Shown here: positions 39,727-54,299 of the stretch, in pieces
Position numbering within the stretch: the first letter of the stretch is position 1
Layout of the letters: the number at the start of each line of letters is the position of its first letter
Assembly (NCBI GenBank): GCA_051294375.1
Contig: CM119264.1
Coordinates: 26,311,011-26,375,010 of the forward strand
Reading direction: 5' to 3'
Source: Paraspadella gotoi
Lineage: Eukaryota > Chaetognatha
DNA length: 64,000 nucleotides
Made by a program: the position numbers and the translations under genes
Notes under the pieces: model-generated
The model's input: the letters and a program-made list of their open reading frames with translations, nothing else
The model's database searches: none
What the model was told of the DNA's origin: nothing

Positions 39727-40316
39727 ATCTCTCATTTTTTGTCTATCTTTCTCTTACTTTCACTCATTCTCTTTCTTTTTTCTTGTCGCGTGTCACTCTC
39801 CCTCAGTGTCCATCTTTCTTTTACTTTCATTTCTCTCCTGAGCAAAACTTTTCAATGAATAAGAAGAAAAATAAAATATTGAATACACGTAGGCGCCATA
39901 CATATTATGCTGATTTAATTTCATAACTTAATCTAAAATATAAAGAGGCAAAAACAAGAATAACAAATAACAAAAATACTACTGAGAGAAAAGGTAAGTT
40001 TTTTTCTGAGCAGAGAGATTAACGACAATCACAGTACGTTTAAACATAGAGGCATCGTTATTATGGTAACATTGTAAATTTAACATCTAATAATATCAGC
40101 CTAAATATCGTGCTGTCCCGATTGTGGCAAAGAGGTATCATGCGACACTTTGACCCTTGAGATCGATAGTTCACTTCAAAAACGTGATTATGTTTTATCT
40201 GAAGTGATTACATACATCAGATTCTAGTATCCAACTATCCATCAATGTATGTTTTTATTCATATATGAGCTTTTCCTCCTCTGCTTCCTTCTATCTTTCG
40301 TTTTCCCTCCATCTCT

Positions 40317-40388
<72 letters not shown>

Positions 40389-40565
40389 TCGCTTCTCTCT
40401 CTCTTTATCCCTGACTGGAAAACTTAATTCCGTCAAGTCTCCCTCCGATCGCTGGTTTCCAATACGATATTGCTTCAATTAAGTCTTTCGTCGTAAAAAA
40501 AAAGTCACTTGAAAAATCCGAATATGACGCGCTTCTCTCTCTCTATTTCTTTTCTCTCTCCTCTT

Positions 40566-40650
<85 letters not shown>

Positions 40651-41062
40651 CGTTCTCTCTCTCTTTCTTTTCTCTTGTTTCTTTTGGTTTATTATATAAC
40701 AGTAAAAAAACAACTAATGATTTATAAAAAAAAGGACTCCGACTTGATGCGATCCTGCCTATTTTATTATCTCGATCTCGTTTAAATAAAAAATAACAAT
40801 CGACTCCTACACTTCATGTTTTCAGGCTATTCTCAACCCCCCCCCGCTTCGCCCGCCCTCCTTTCCCCAGTCGAAGATAAAAGTGTCAAAATCCATTTCG
40901 ATTCGCTCCTTGCCTTTTTCATTTCCTTTTTCCCTTTTTTTGTCATTTCCTTATCTCTTTATTCTACTTAAATGGAATCGTTGAGTTTTAGTTTTAGAAC
41001 AATGTAAACATTTGAAAAAAATTTAAAACAACTGTTATACTTATATGAAAAAACTTTTTTTG
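38635..41062. repeat. Region dense in GA/CT tracts, no gene
   Basis: Between the ShKT gene and the palindrome centre lie six (CT)n or (GA)n tracts of about 30-120 bp. The sequence between them is AT-rich without supported coding frames. Ser/Leu open frames across the tracts are spurious. Confidence 0.75.
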
Positions 41063-41305
41063 NNNNNNNNNNNNNNNNNNNNNNNNNTCTCTCTCTCTCT
41101 CTCGTCTCTCTTTCCCCCTCCTCTCTCTCTTTCCCCCCTCTCTCTCTCTCTCTCTTCGTCTCTCTCGTCTCTCTCTCTCTCTCTCTCTCTCTTCTTCTCT
41201 CTCTCCTCTTTCTCTTTATTCATAATTTCTTCCTTTATTTTTTTCCTTTAATATCTTAATACATTTGTATCTTAATTTTTTCTTTCAATTTTAAATCAAA
41301 ATATT
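41063..41305. other. Palindrome centre: 25-N gap plus CT-rich spacer
   Basis: A 25-N gap (41,063-41,087) is followed by (CT)n with CCCC interruptions (41,088-41,215) and about 90 bp of AT-rich DNA before the right arm begins. This asymmetric spacer has no mirror partner. Confidence 0.85.
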
Positions 41306-41728
41306 CAAAAAAAGTTTTTTCCATAAATAATGTATAACAGTTGTTTTACAAATTTTTTCAAATGTTTACATTGTTCTAAAACTAAAACTCAACGATTCGC
41401 ATTTAAAGTAGAATAAGAGATAAGAATGACAAAAAAAGGGAAAAAGGAAATGAAAAAGGCAAACGAATACGAAAATGGATTTGAACACTTTTATCTCGAC
41501 TGGGGAAAGGAAGGGCGGGGCGAAGCGGGGGGGGGTTGAAATAAGCCTGAAAACAATGAAGTGTAGAGTCGATGTTATTTTTTTTATTTAAACGAGATCG
41601 AGATAATAAAATATGGCAGGATCGCATCAAGTCGGAGTTCGCTTTTTTTATAAATCATTAGTTTGTTTTTTACTGTTTATATAATAAAACCAAAAGAAAC
41701 AGAGAAAAGAAAGAGAGAGAGAAACGAG

Positions 41729-41806
<78 letters not shown>

Positions 41807-41990
41807 AGAGAAGAGAAAGAGGAGAGAGAAAAGAAATGAGAGGAGAAGCCGTCATATTCGATTTTTCAAGTGACTTTTTTTTACGAGAAAGAACTTAATT
41901 GAAAGCATATCGTAGTTGGAAACCAGCGATCGGAGGGAATGGACTTGACGGAATTAGTTTTCCAGTCAGGGATAAAGAGAGAGAGAAGCG

Positions 41991-42058
<68 letters not shown>

Positions 42059-43101
42059 AGAGAGAGAGAAGAGAGAGGTATGAGAATGAGGAAAACGAAA
42101 GAATAGAAGGAAGCAGAGGAGGAAAAGCTCATAATCATGAATAAACATACATTGATGGATAGTTGGATACTAGAAATCTGATGTTGTAATCACTTCAGAT
42201 AAACATACATCACGTTTTGAAGTGAACTATCGATCTCAAGGGTCAAAAGTGTCGCATGATACTCTTTGCCAACAATCGGGACAGCACGATATTTAGGCTG
42301 ATATTATTAGATGTTAAATTTACAATGTTACCAATGAATAACGTATGCCTCTTATGTTTAAACGTACTGTGATTGTCGTTAATCCTTCTGCTCAGAAAAA
42401 AATTACCTTTTCTCTCAGTAGTATTTTTGTTATTTGTTTTTAATTCTTGTTTTTGCCTCTTATATTTTAAGATTAAAGTTTATTGAAATTAAATCAGCAT
42501 AATATGTATGGCGGCCTACGTGTATTCAATATTTATTTTTCTTCTTATTCATTGAAAATTTTGGGCTAGGAGAGAAATGAAAGTAAAAGAAAGATGGACA
42601 CTGAGGGAGAGTGACACGCGACAAGAAAAAGAAAAGAGAAGAGTGAAAGTAAGAGAAAAGATAGAACAAAAAATGAGAGATATAAGAGTAGAGAGGAGAG
42701 GAAGAGACCGAGAGAAGAGAAGAGGAGAGAGAGAAGAGAGAGAGGAGAAAGAGAGAGAGAGAGAGAGAAGAAAGAAGAGAGAGAGAGACTCGCTCTAAGC
42801 GAGCGTCAATTCGTATTCAATTGTAAATTCCAATCGTTCAGATCGCCAAGCGGAATTTTTGAATGAGTTCATATTCACTCTCATGGCAATCCTTTCATGG
42901 CGAAAGCGTGAATCCCTCACGATTTTTGTGACTACCGTCTCCGCCTCATAGATGCAGGAAAGAAGCAAAAAGAAAGAAGAGAAGAAAACTTTTCTTCAAA
43001 AAATTCACTTTAAAAACATACGAAGGTTTTTTCATTCGGAGGGGACGGGGATTTTTTCCACTCATACTTTTTTCTTGAGGAAAGATTTAAACTAAGAAAA
43101 G

Positions 43102-43169
<68 letters not shown>

Positions 43170-44001
43170 GATTGCGTTGCCTTTTCCTAGCTTCCGGCAT
43201 CGAAGCTTTAAAACCTGAAAATTCTTCACCAACGGCAACAAAAAGGATTTTTTTTATTTAATCAAGCATTTGATGCCCGAGTTTCAAAGCAGGAATTTGC
43301 CGTGCGGCATACGTCATACAGGTTTCATGTATAATTCGTTTGAAATTTAACCACAATTTCAATTCTAGGTCAAGCATTTTGGCGGCAGGCGGATTGAAAT
43401 AATCGAGAATGGCCGGACGAAATGGCCATAACTGTTAATTTCTAGTAGTGTATTAGGTAATCCCAATTAATTCTTAAATACCCTAAACCTTTTTTTACTG
43501 ACTTTTTTTTCACCTGAGTTTTGCTTTCCACTTTCGCTAACGAACTGAAGAGAAAAACTGGTCTATTTGGGGTAAAAGACTCGTGAACTGACGACCTTCA
43601 ACTCTCAACGACCACGCCTAATCCGGTCCTCTCTCTCTCCTCTCTCTCTCACTCACTCACTCTCTCTCCTCGTCTTCCTGTTATTTGCTCAACGGTGTGC
43701 CGGACCATTTGTCCGCACCACTCTCCACAGTCCTTGCTGGCTCGACCTTCGGTCCTCTCGGAGGAATTCTCGGAAAAACCGAAGTGATTCAGTAAAAAAA
43801 AGGATAGTGAATTGACTGAATTTCTCAGGTGAATCACAAAAACTGCTGTTTGCCGAGAGAGGAGAGAGAGATATATAGGCATTATTTCTGCTTTTAAAAA
43901 TTTGAACGAGTAACATTACCAAAAAAAATTTTGATTAAGTGATTTTATTTTTAATAAAACTTCGCTAATATCCGAAAATTAAGTTTCAACAAGAGGGGAG
44001 T

Positions 44002-45079
44002 TTAAACGCCAAAGCTCGCAAGCTTTCTTGCAATATCTGTTTCATGTAGGCCGGGCGGCAAGATTCGCACCATCCATACGGCTTTTCCTGTGGAGAAAAG
44101 GAATGAATGAATTCTTGTACTTTTTTATTTGTATTTAATATTACAAATCGTTCTAAAAACACCTACACTGTCATTAAAGCGGTAAAAAGTTTAAATTTAA
44201 CTTTAAATATATAAAAAAATGCATTTATAATTTTTGCATTTACGCAGTAGGCTATATTTATAAATACGTACTAACCCTATAAATGTTAAATTTCAAATGG
44301 TTTTTATCACTTTTTTTTTCAGATTTCGATTTCGTCATAAAAAAGTTGTTAAAAGAAATATAACTCTTTTTTAAAAAATTCCTTAGCAATTAAGTTGGTC
44401 AAAGATTAGAAAAAGCTATTTTAAAGCTGAAATTAAATTTTTGTAATATTAAATATAGTTTTATTTTAATTTTTAATCTACTTAATGAAATAATTTTTTT
44501 CGCAGGAATTCGAATCTGCCATCAAAAATAATAAAATCCATTTTAAAATTTTAGGAATTTCTTCAAGTTAGTCACTATGTATATAATATATTGCGAGAAA
44601 ATTAAAAAAAATTAAAATTATATTTTTTTTATATTAATTTCACTGCGCTGGTTGTTTCATAAAATTGACAATTGGAATTTCCATTTTTTGAACTTTCAAC
44701 TTCGCTCTAATGTACATACTTCCGATTTCCGAATCACTTTGGTACCCTGTCCATCTTGCACCAGTCCGTAGTCCATTTGCACTCTCCGTCCGCCAATGGA
44801 CCGCCACGACAGGGACAGGAATTTTTCTGCCAGCATCGCGTTGCACCAAGGAAGGCTTCCTCCTCAACGAATGGGCACAGTTTTCCCTGGCCGAGGGACG
44901 AATTAAAAATACTGTAACATACATTTATATAGAAATATATTAATATATCACTACATAACGAATATTAATATGCATCGGTTGGTCAGCCCTGTTGGTCGAC
45001 GCAAGCGAGGACGCCGGATCCGCCAAGCGACGGCGGCGATGGCAACGACGAGCAGAGCGACGATTCTTAAGGCGGCCAT
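44002..45079 (-). pseudogene. Frameshifted mirror copy of the double-ShKT gene
   Basis: Exon-equivalent regions are about 45,079-44,989 (exon 1), 44,880-44,750 (exon 2) and 44,095-44,002 (exon 3), in the same order as 37,479-38,516. Exon 1 carries a missing T in the signal-peptide region and inserted bases before the first cysteine. Exon 3 carries at least two inserted bases near its start. The frame is broken in every exon. The damage resembles sequencing error as much as gene decay, because the surrounding non-coding DNA is equally affected. Confidence 0.8.
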
Positions 45080-45311
45080 TTTTGGTTTTGAAGTCTGAGG
45101 TCTTTCCTAGGGTGGAGGTGGGGGGGGGGAGTGGAAGGGATGAAGGATAACCGAACACTTTTTATCATCTCAGTAATCAGACATGTAACACCAATGAAAA
45201 ACAAAAAAAATATTATTAAATAATTTTATTTAATAAATATATATGTTATTAAAAAGGTCGGTAACCTGAGACAGCGATAAACTCCGGCGAATCCAATGAC
45301 TATTGTGGAGT

Positions 45312-45606
45312 TGTAGTCGGCATTGCTAGGTTCACCCCCGCCTATAAGCATAAACACGTTCAGACTGACCCGTGGCTCATTGAGTAAAGCCATCAGCTCA
45401 TGACCACTAGGTACCGGGTTCAATCCCAACCTTGGTACATCCCTGCGGGAAGCCTGAAGGACGGCCTTAAAGCCGCCTTGGGGGCGTGGCCACACCCTAG
45501 CTGGTTTCCAAAGCCCATGGACCGCGTTCCACCATAGCTAGCTATAGGGGGTTATAGAAGTTACGGAATAGTCATCTTTCAGCCCAACTTATGCGCATTA
45601 TCCACA
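45312..45606 (+). mobile_element. Mirror copy of the long tRNA-derived SINE
   Basis: Same element as 36,970-37,254 in opposite orientation. The tRNA-like part is at about 45,366-45,437 with an intact GGGTTCAATCCC B box. Several single-base differences from the left-arm copy are present. Confidence 0.75.
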
Positions 45607-48600
45607 GAGTAACAAACATACGCGTTGAGGGAATTTTTTCACTTCGATGAATAAATTTTAACGCCAAACTGCGTTACTGCAAAAGTCGCCGGTGAATAAA
45701 ACGCTGCATTTTGCAAACCATTGGTTGTTTCAATTGATTATCAAAAGTTAGTTAAAATAGGAAATAACTAAATTCCAGTTATGTGTTCAAAATTTTTAAT
45801 TTTATTGATCAGTTAAGATAGGGCTTTGACAATGAGTGGAGAAAAGTTGGCTTTTAAAATGGGGTTTGCATTTTCCAACTACTAATTTAATTTTTTTTTT
45901 AACTTTTAACACTTTTTTGATAAGTATTTATTAAGATATTTAATCATATTAATGAGCTCTGAAAGACCTTAAATTATGAGAATGACACACTTAAGAAAGC
46001 TGTTACCACCGATAAAAAAAAACAAGCTGCCAGCTTGATTCAATTAAGAAGTTAGAAAGTGAATTATCTTAAAATTTTTCAATGTTTTTTAAAAATATGT
46101 TTACATTATTATAATATAAACATATAAGGTATCATAAAAGAGCCTAAAGAATAAAAGATTTTAAGAGACCTATTTTTCAAAATATACTCTTCCAGCTATC
46201 ATTTGCTAAGGCATATAAAAGTCGATTGATATGAAATTTGCAATACAATAATAGTTTTTGGTTTTAACTTTTTTTAAATTCATATTTAAGTAAGCATTTT
46301 GAGTAAGTTCATCGTTGACATCGTTGACAAAAGTGACGGTTTCCTTTATTCAAAATTTCTGCCTGAAACCTTTCCATTATGAAATTAAAAACCTCTTTCG
46401 GAACTCTCGACTTCAGTCGCGATGAAATAAAAAATGAGAATTTCGGCTTTGTCTAATATATTTAAATACGTAATTATCAACAATAAGATTGATTCGTTGT
46501 GTTTGTCGAAAGCCCAATTCCTTCTTATATTTTTAAAGCATCTACGGAAATTTCGAAATTCGTTCTCCGAAAAGCATTTAGCAACGCTTTAAACAACTGC
46601 AACCACCAATTATTAAACTTACCTTCCGCGAAAACGAAGCGAGGAATAACAGACCAAAGATCGAATCCAGTTTCGGTTTCATTTCGACGCTGTTTATAAG
46701 CCTCTCGTAATGTAATGCACACTTAGCAAGATAAGCAAATTTTACAAGTATCGTGAATTGTGTTCTATAGTCACAGCTGGTAAGCCGATGAATTTTTTTT
46801 TTAATCTGAAAACTTATAATTTTAATTATATTTTATTTATATAATATTTAAATAATTACAATTTTTTTTCAAAATTTGTGTGACTGGCTTTCTTTCGTTG
46901 CGTTTAGGATTTTGTTTACAGTTGTTTGTAAATAAGAATACAAATTTTCTTCCCCTCAAACATGTTAAAATCTAAATATTTTTAATTTTTGCAACTTTTT
47001 GATATTTAATTACAAAAAGGCTGCAAACTTTTATAAAATAAAAATATAGCGGCTCTTTATTTAACCTGTTTTACAACTGTGAGCAAAAAAACAATATGAC
47101 TATTGCGCTCTTGTCATGACAAATGAAAAGGTGAGAGGCATCAATCTGGCATTTTTCATTGGATTAATCATTAAAATTGAAGCAAAATGAAAGCGAAAAT
47201 CTGTTTATTGTTCAATGAATTCTTTTTCCCAAACTTAGATAAGAACGGATTCAGTACAATCGAATTAAGAAGGTGAAAAGACCTCAAATTTAGTGAACAG
47301 TAATCATTTATCAATAACTTAAAAGAATCCTTAAGAATTATAGACTATTTAAGAATGCATCACAATAATTGTCTAGAAATCATAGCTTAACTGTTATTAT
47401 CCATTCGACATCTGCGCCGTAGGATGTCGCTTTCGCACGGAAAATGACTATCATTGTTTTTTCTTCGCGATTTCCCGGTCAAAAGCTGAAGGGTGAAACG
47501 ACAGTGAACCCTCATATTTTTTCTTTTCTTTTGGCCATCGAAAACGATTTCCTTTGCCTCTCTCCTCTCTCTCTCTTTCTTCTCTCTCCTCTCTCCTCAA
47601 GCTCTCTCATCTCTATCTCGTCTCAGCTCTCTCTCTCTCTCTCTCTCTCTCTCCTCCTCTCTCTGCTCATCTCGCCCTTTCGCTGCGTCGCTTTGCACTT
47701 TCCTATCTTTTGTTCTTTTTCCTATTTTGGCTATTTTTTAAATTTCATTATCGAGGCTCGTTTTTCAACCTGACGGCTCGGAAAAATTTCTCACTCTCTT
47801 TATCTTCTCTCTGCTCTGCTCTTCATCTCTTCTCTCTCTCTCTCTTCTGCTTTCTCTTATTCTAGATAAAGAGAGAGAAAATAGAAGAGACAATAAGAGA
47901 GATGATCAACTGATAAGCGAACTTCTTTCTTTGCCGGTTCATATATTCCTATTTTCATCGCTCATTTTCTTTCTCATTTCTTTGCCACTTTTTTGCCGGA
48001 GCCATCTTTGTGTCAAGTATCTACCCACATTAACCCGTGAAATTTGATTTGTTTTAGATGATTTTAAGAGTAAAAATATTTAAGGTTATTCAGCTAACTT
48101 TTTTTTCTCTTCAGTAAATAACAGTAAATTTCTTGTTACATTTTTAAGACTTTGTGTTGGTTTTTTTCTTTAATTTATTTAATATTTAGAAGAAAATAAA
48201 AAATAATGAATTAAAATGGTTTCCGAAAAATATCGAATTTGCAAACAGGATCTTAAAGCGTGAATAATTATTGTTTAAAGAAATGCTCGCCTTTGTACCG
48301 TTAATTTTAGTAATTGGCGAAATTTCTTCCTTCCTTTTTTTTGATTATATTTTAATGCTATATTTTTTAATAGTTATTTTAAAATAAAAAAAATTGAACC
48401 CAAGAAAAATAAACGAAATCATCAATTAATTTCCACATAAACTTAACCTTAATTCTCGTCAACTTCTTCGTTCGTCATCCTCTTCGTCGAATATATGGTT
48501 GTCGTCTTCTTCGGCGTCGTCATCCATTACCCCCCCTCTCCTTCCCCCCCCCCGCAAAAACTTCAGTCGCGGCATGAGACGAAGAATGCCTATTTTTTGA

Positions 48601-49156
48601 TTTATGAGTTCTTAAGGGGTCTCTCGGAGACTTCGGTCACGTTCGGGGGGTTGTTAAAAACTCCTGATTTAAGGGAGAGAGACTGAGAAAGAGAAGATTG
48701 GATTCGCCGCTTTTTGTGGCAGAAGTGTGGACTCGAACCCCTTTTCACGGAGGCGGGAAAGGTTCATTCGAGCGTTAGAAAAACGGGGGGGGGTGGGGGT
48801 GAGTGGTGAGGGAGAGTTGTGAAGGGTTTAGGTGAGGTGGTGGCTTTTTGTGATGGTGAAAAGGAGGATATCGTGAGGGGGATAATAGGTAAATTCATTT
48901 TAATACAGTTATTAAAATGTAAAAACTGCTATTAATAAAAGGTGCTTTTGAACGCAGGTTGTACTTTGTACACACTTTATAGGGACGAACGACTGAAAGC
49001 TAAGTAATGTACTTTGCCACAAAAAAATATGCAAAATAACAATATCAAAAAAAATAACAGACTGTTTAGAAGCATTAAAATAACATTAATTAGTAAGTTA
49101 ATAATTATTTATTGGTTAAAAGTATGTAAACAATATAGTATATTTTAGTGGGGGCA

Positions 49157-49288
49157 TGTAGTCGGGCATTGCTTAGGCTAAACCCTCAAGGCTGGTTCCA
49201 GCCCAGGACCCGTTCCGCATATCTGCTAGAGGGGTTAATAGAAGTTACGGATAGTCTCTTCCTGTCCGCATTAAGCGCCTTATCCACA
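49157..49288 (+). mobile_element. Mirror copy of the short SINE-like element
   Basis: Reverse-complement counterpart of 33,447-33,574, with small indels. Confidence 0.7.
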
Positions 49289-51569
49289 TATATATGTCAT
49301 AATGTTCTTTGATTTCTATTCCATTCATTAATTATTTGAAGCATAAAAGGGCCGCAAAAGGCCAGGAAATTTACACGATTTGTACAAATTGTATTAAAAT
49401 TGAGCTAATGTCAGGTTAGAATTTGAAGGGAGGTAATTATATTGCCCGGATATTGGTTAAAAGTATGGCGGTCCTCATTATTAATTATGGAGAAAACGAA
49501 AAACCAAAACCCTAAAAAATAAATAATAAAAATCATATTTTAAAAGGCTAACAAGCTCAATATTACAAAAAAATTACTATGAAATTCCCTTGTATTTTTA
49601 CATTAGCAACTAACATTAATATTATAATGTAATATATAATAATACATCATATATGATATATCAAAAATATAAAATTTATGAGAAAAAAAATAAATTTTCG
49701 CCCTGTCTCTGTGCCGATCATCTCGACAAAGCTCTCTTAAGGGCGAGAGGAATTAAGTTAAGAAAATCTCCAAAACTGGATAAGAGAGAGAGAGAGAGGG
49801 AGGGGGATAGTGGAAAGGAGAGAGAATGAAAAAGAGAAAGAAGAAGAAGAAAGAAAGAAAAGAAGAAAGAAAGAAAGAAAGAAGAAAGAAAGAAAGAAAG
49901 AGAGATAGACGTATTGACGGTTGTCGATTTTGAAAAGAAAACAATTTCGTTTGAAGAAGAAGGGATTTGCAGACGCGAGTCGTTTTGCTCTTCCACCTTT
50001 TTTTTCTGTTTTTTTTTTTTTTTTTTATAGTTTTCACCTATTTCTATTGTTTAGTTTTCTTGCCTTCTATTGCGCAAACCATAAAAAATAGTATTTTAGT
50101 CTACATTTATGATAAAAAAATATAATTAGCGATGTGATTCCTGCACATTTTTAAAAATCAATTATCTTTGTTAAATTTGTTTTTCAAATAAAATATATAA
50201 TTTTTTTTATGGTTTTTAAATTTTTCTTTTACCATGAGAAAATCGGTCTGACTGAAAATTTAGAAAGTATTTTAGTTTAATAAGTATAAAATATAACTTC
50301 AATTAAAAACTAGGTAATATCCACTATTTCAAAACAGTTATTAATAAACAGTGCCGGATCTGCGTACGACATCATTTTAGGTTAAGCAGGTTATCAGATG
50401 GAATATTTTTAATTTTTGACAATTTAAGCTTATTCCATCAAGGGGTCGAATTTAAAACTAAACTTGATTTCCGGCTCATCACCCAAACAATTTTAAAGCA
50501 AAAATCGCCCGAATCTAGTAATTCGCAATAAGCAGATCGCGGCTAAAAATACTTTATTATAGTGCTAAAACGTCTTAATTTACGAACAGCTATTTGGTGG
50601 CAAAGAAACATAATATAAATTTGCTGGCAAAAATTTTTAAACTTTAAGATAGTGGGTTAAAAGTTCCCACTTATTTAATTTTAATAACGGCGTATTTAGT
50701 ACAAAGCTGAAGCCATTTGAAACACGTACACCGCTAGAAAAATTTACCAAATAAAAACTTGGAAGAGTTTTTTAAAAATTTTTAAATTGATATATTTTAA
50801 AGACAAGACATTTTTTATGAATCGGAAAACGAATTCCACATGTATGAAATATCAAATGTCCCGCCCCCTTCTCAGTTTACTTTTACTTAAATAGGTAAAA
50901 GAGAGGTAAAAGAATGGCTTGGAAAATGATCTTCCCTCTAATAATTAATATTTTAGATAAAAAAATTTTGGTCTCATTTTAAGGATGATTTTATAAAAAG
51001 AAAAATAGGCAATAAATATTAATATTTTCCCGAGAGCCCGACAAAAAACTGAATACTATAATATAATTTTTTGATTCTGTAGCATAAAAAATTCTTTTTA
51101 GGACAAGACAAAGTTATAAAAAGTTTAGATTTGTGATAAATCACCTTTCGTTTTGTTGTTTGAAATATATTAGAGAAAACGAATTTTTTTCGCGCTTTAT
51201 TAAAACGACATTTATTTTTAATATATGAACAAGTTTTCGACTCCTAGTTTACGAGTCTTCATCACTCTGAATGAAGTTTGTTTTTAAGATAATCAATGGC
51301 AAGGTATAATCACTTGGAATCGGCGGACCAAAATGAATCGGATGCCGCGATTCGGGGGATCGGCCGAGAGCCCGGATTCTGCCCTCTTAATTGGCGACCA
51401 CCAAGTGGTAGTCAACCAATCACAGATGGGCCTCATGCCATCAGGAAACTGCGTGCCGTGCCGATGATTCCGATTGCCCTCGCGTAAATTTACTGGCCAT
51501 TTTTGTACTGATTCACTCTGTCTCAAATTCTGAGACACCGTCTTGCGCTTGTTCATATATGGTTCATGT

Positions 51570-51705
51570 TTAAATCCCTGTCCTACTTACTTAACATGTG
51601 GTGACAGGAGGGATTCGAATTTACTAGCCAATCCAAAAAGAAAGAGACAAGCCCTTAAGCCACCGACGCCAACCTCAAGAAGAATTCCCTGTCTACTTAC
51701 TTAAA
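51570..51705 (-). mobile_element. Mirror copy of the tRNA-like insertion
   Basis: Contains the same tRNA-like core (about 51,597-51,673) between near-identical copies of the CCCTGTC-TACTTACTTAA duplication. It has a fuller B-box-like word (ATTCGAATCC on the minus strand) than the left arm. Confidence 0.65.
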
Positions 51706-51968
51706 TGGTAATACTTCTTTGCTAAATTATAAATCAATAGATTCCCTGAAATCAATTTTAACGAACTTTCTTTGTGATACCCATACCTAGCAACAAGTTA
51801 AGTGGATTGCTTTAAAGGAGTTTATGAATTCCAGGTAACAAATTTCCATTTATTTCTGATTGAAAAGCTCGAATTTGCTTCCTTCTTATCTTTTAGTCCG
51901 TCCGTCCATCCCGTCCCGTCCGGCAGAACCGACATTGTTGCTCAAACTTGTTTTCGTTCACTGCGAAC

Positions 51969-54299
<2,331 letters not shown>

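Larger units (their letters stand above)
30871..41062 (+). repeat. Left arm of a 21-kb palindrome (clean arm)
   Basis: The reverse complement of this ~10.19 kb arm runs from 41,306 to 51,968. Outer ends meet at the GTTCGCAGTGAACG word (30,871) and its mirror (51,968). Inner ends are ACTTTTTTTG (41,062) and CAAAAAAAGT (41,306). The arm contains the intact ShKT gene, a tRNA-like insertion (31,142-31,221), two SINE copies, (TTTC)n at 32,860-32,912, and CT/GA tracts at 34,994-35,100, 38,822-38,850, 39,308-39,375, 39,682-39,724, 40,320-40,405 and 40,535-40,650. Its outer end starts 155 bp after the XK-related stop codon. Confidence 0.9.
41306..51968 (-). repeat. Right arm of the palindrome (indel-rich arm)
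   Basis: Reverse complement of 30,871-41,062, about 470 bp longer, with single-base insertions and some deletions scattered throughout, including coding exons and homopolymers. Landmarks in mirror order: ShKT copy (44,002-45,079), long SINE (45,312-45,606), short SINE (49,157-49,288), tRNA-like insertion (about 51,597-51,673). Open frames unique to this arm are artefacts of frame disruption. Confidence 0.9.
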
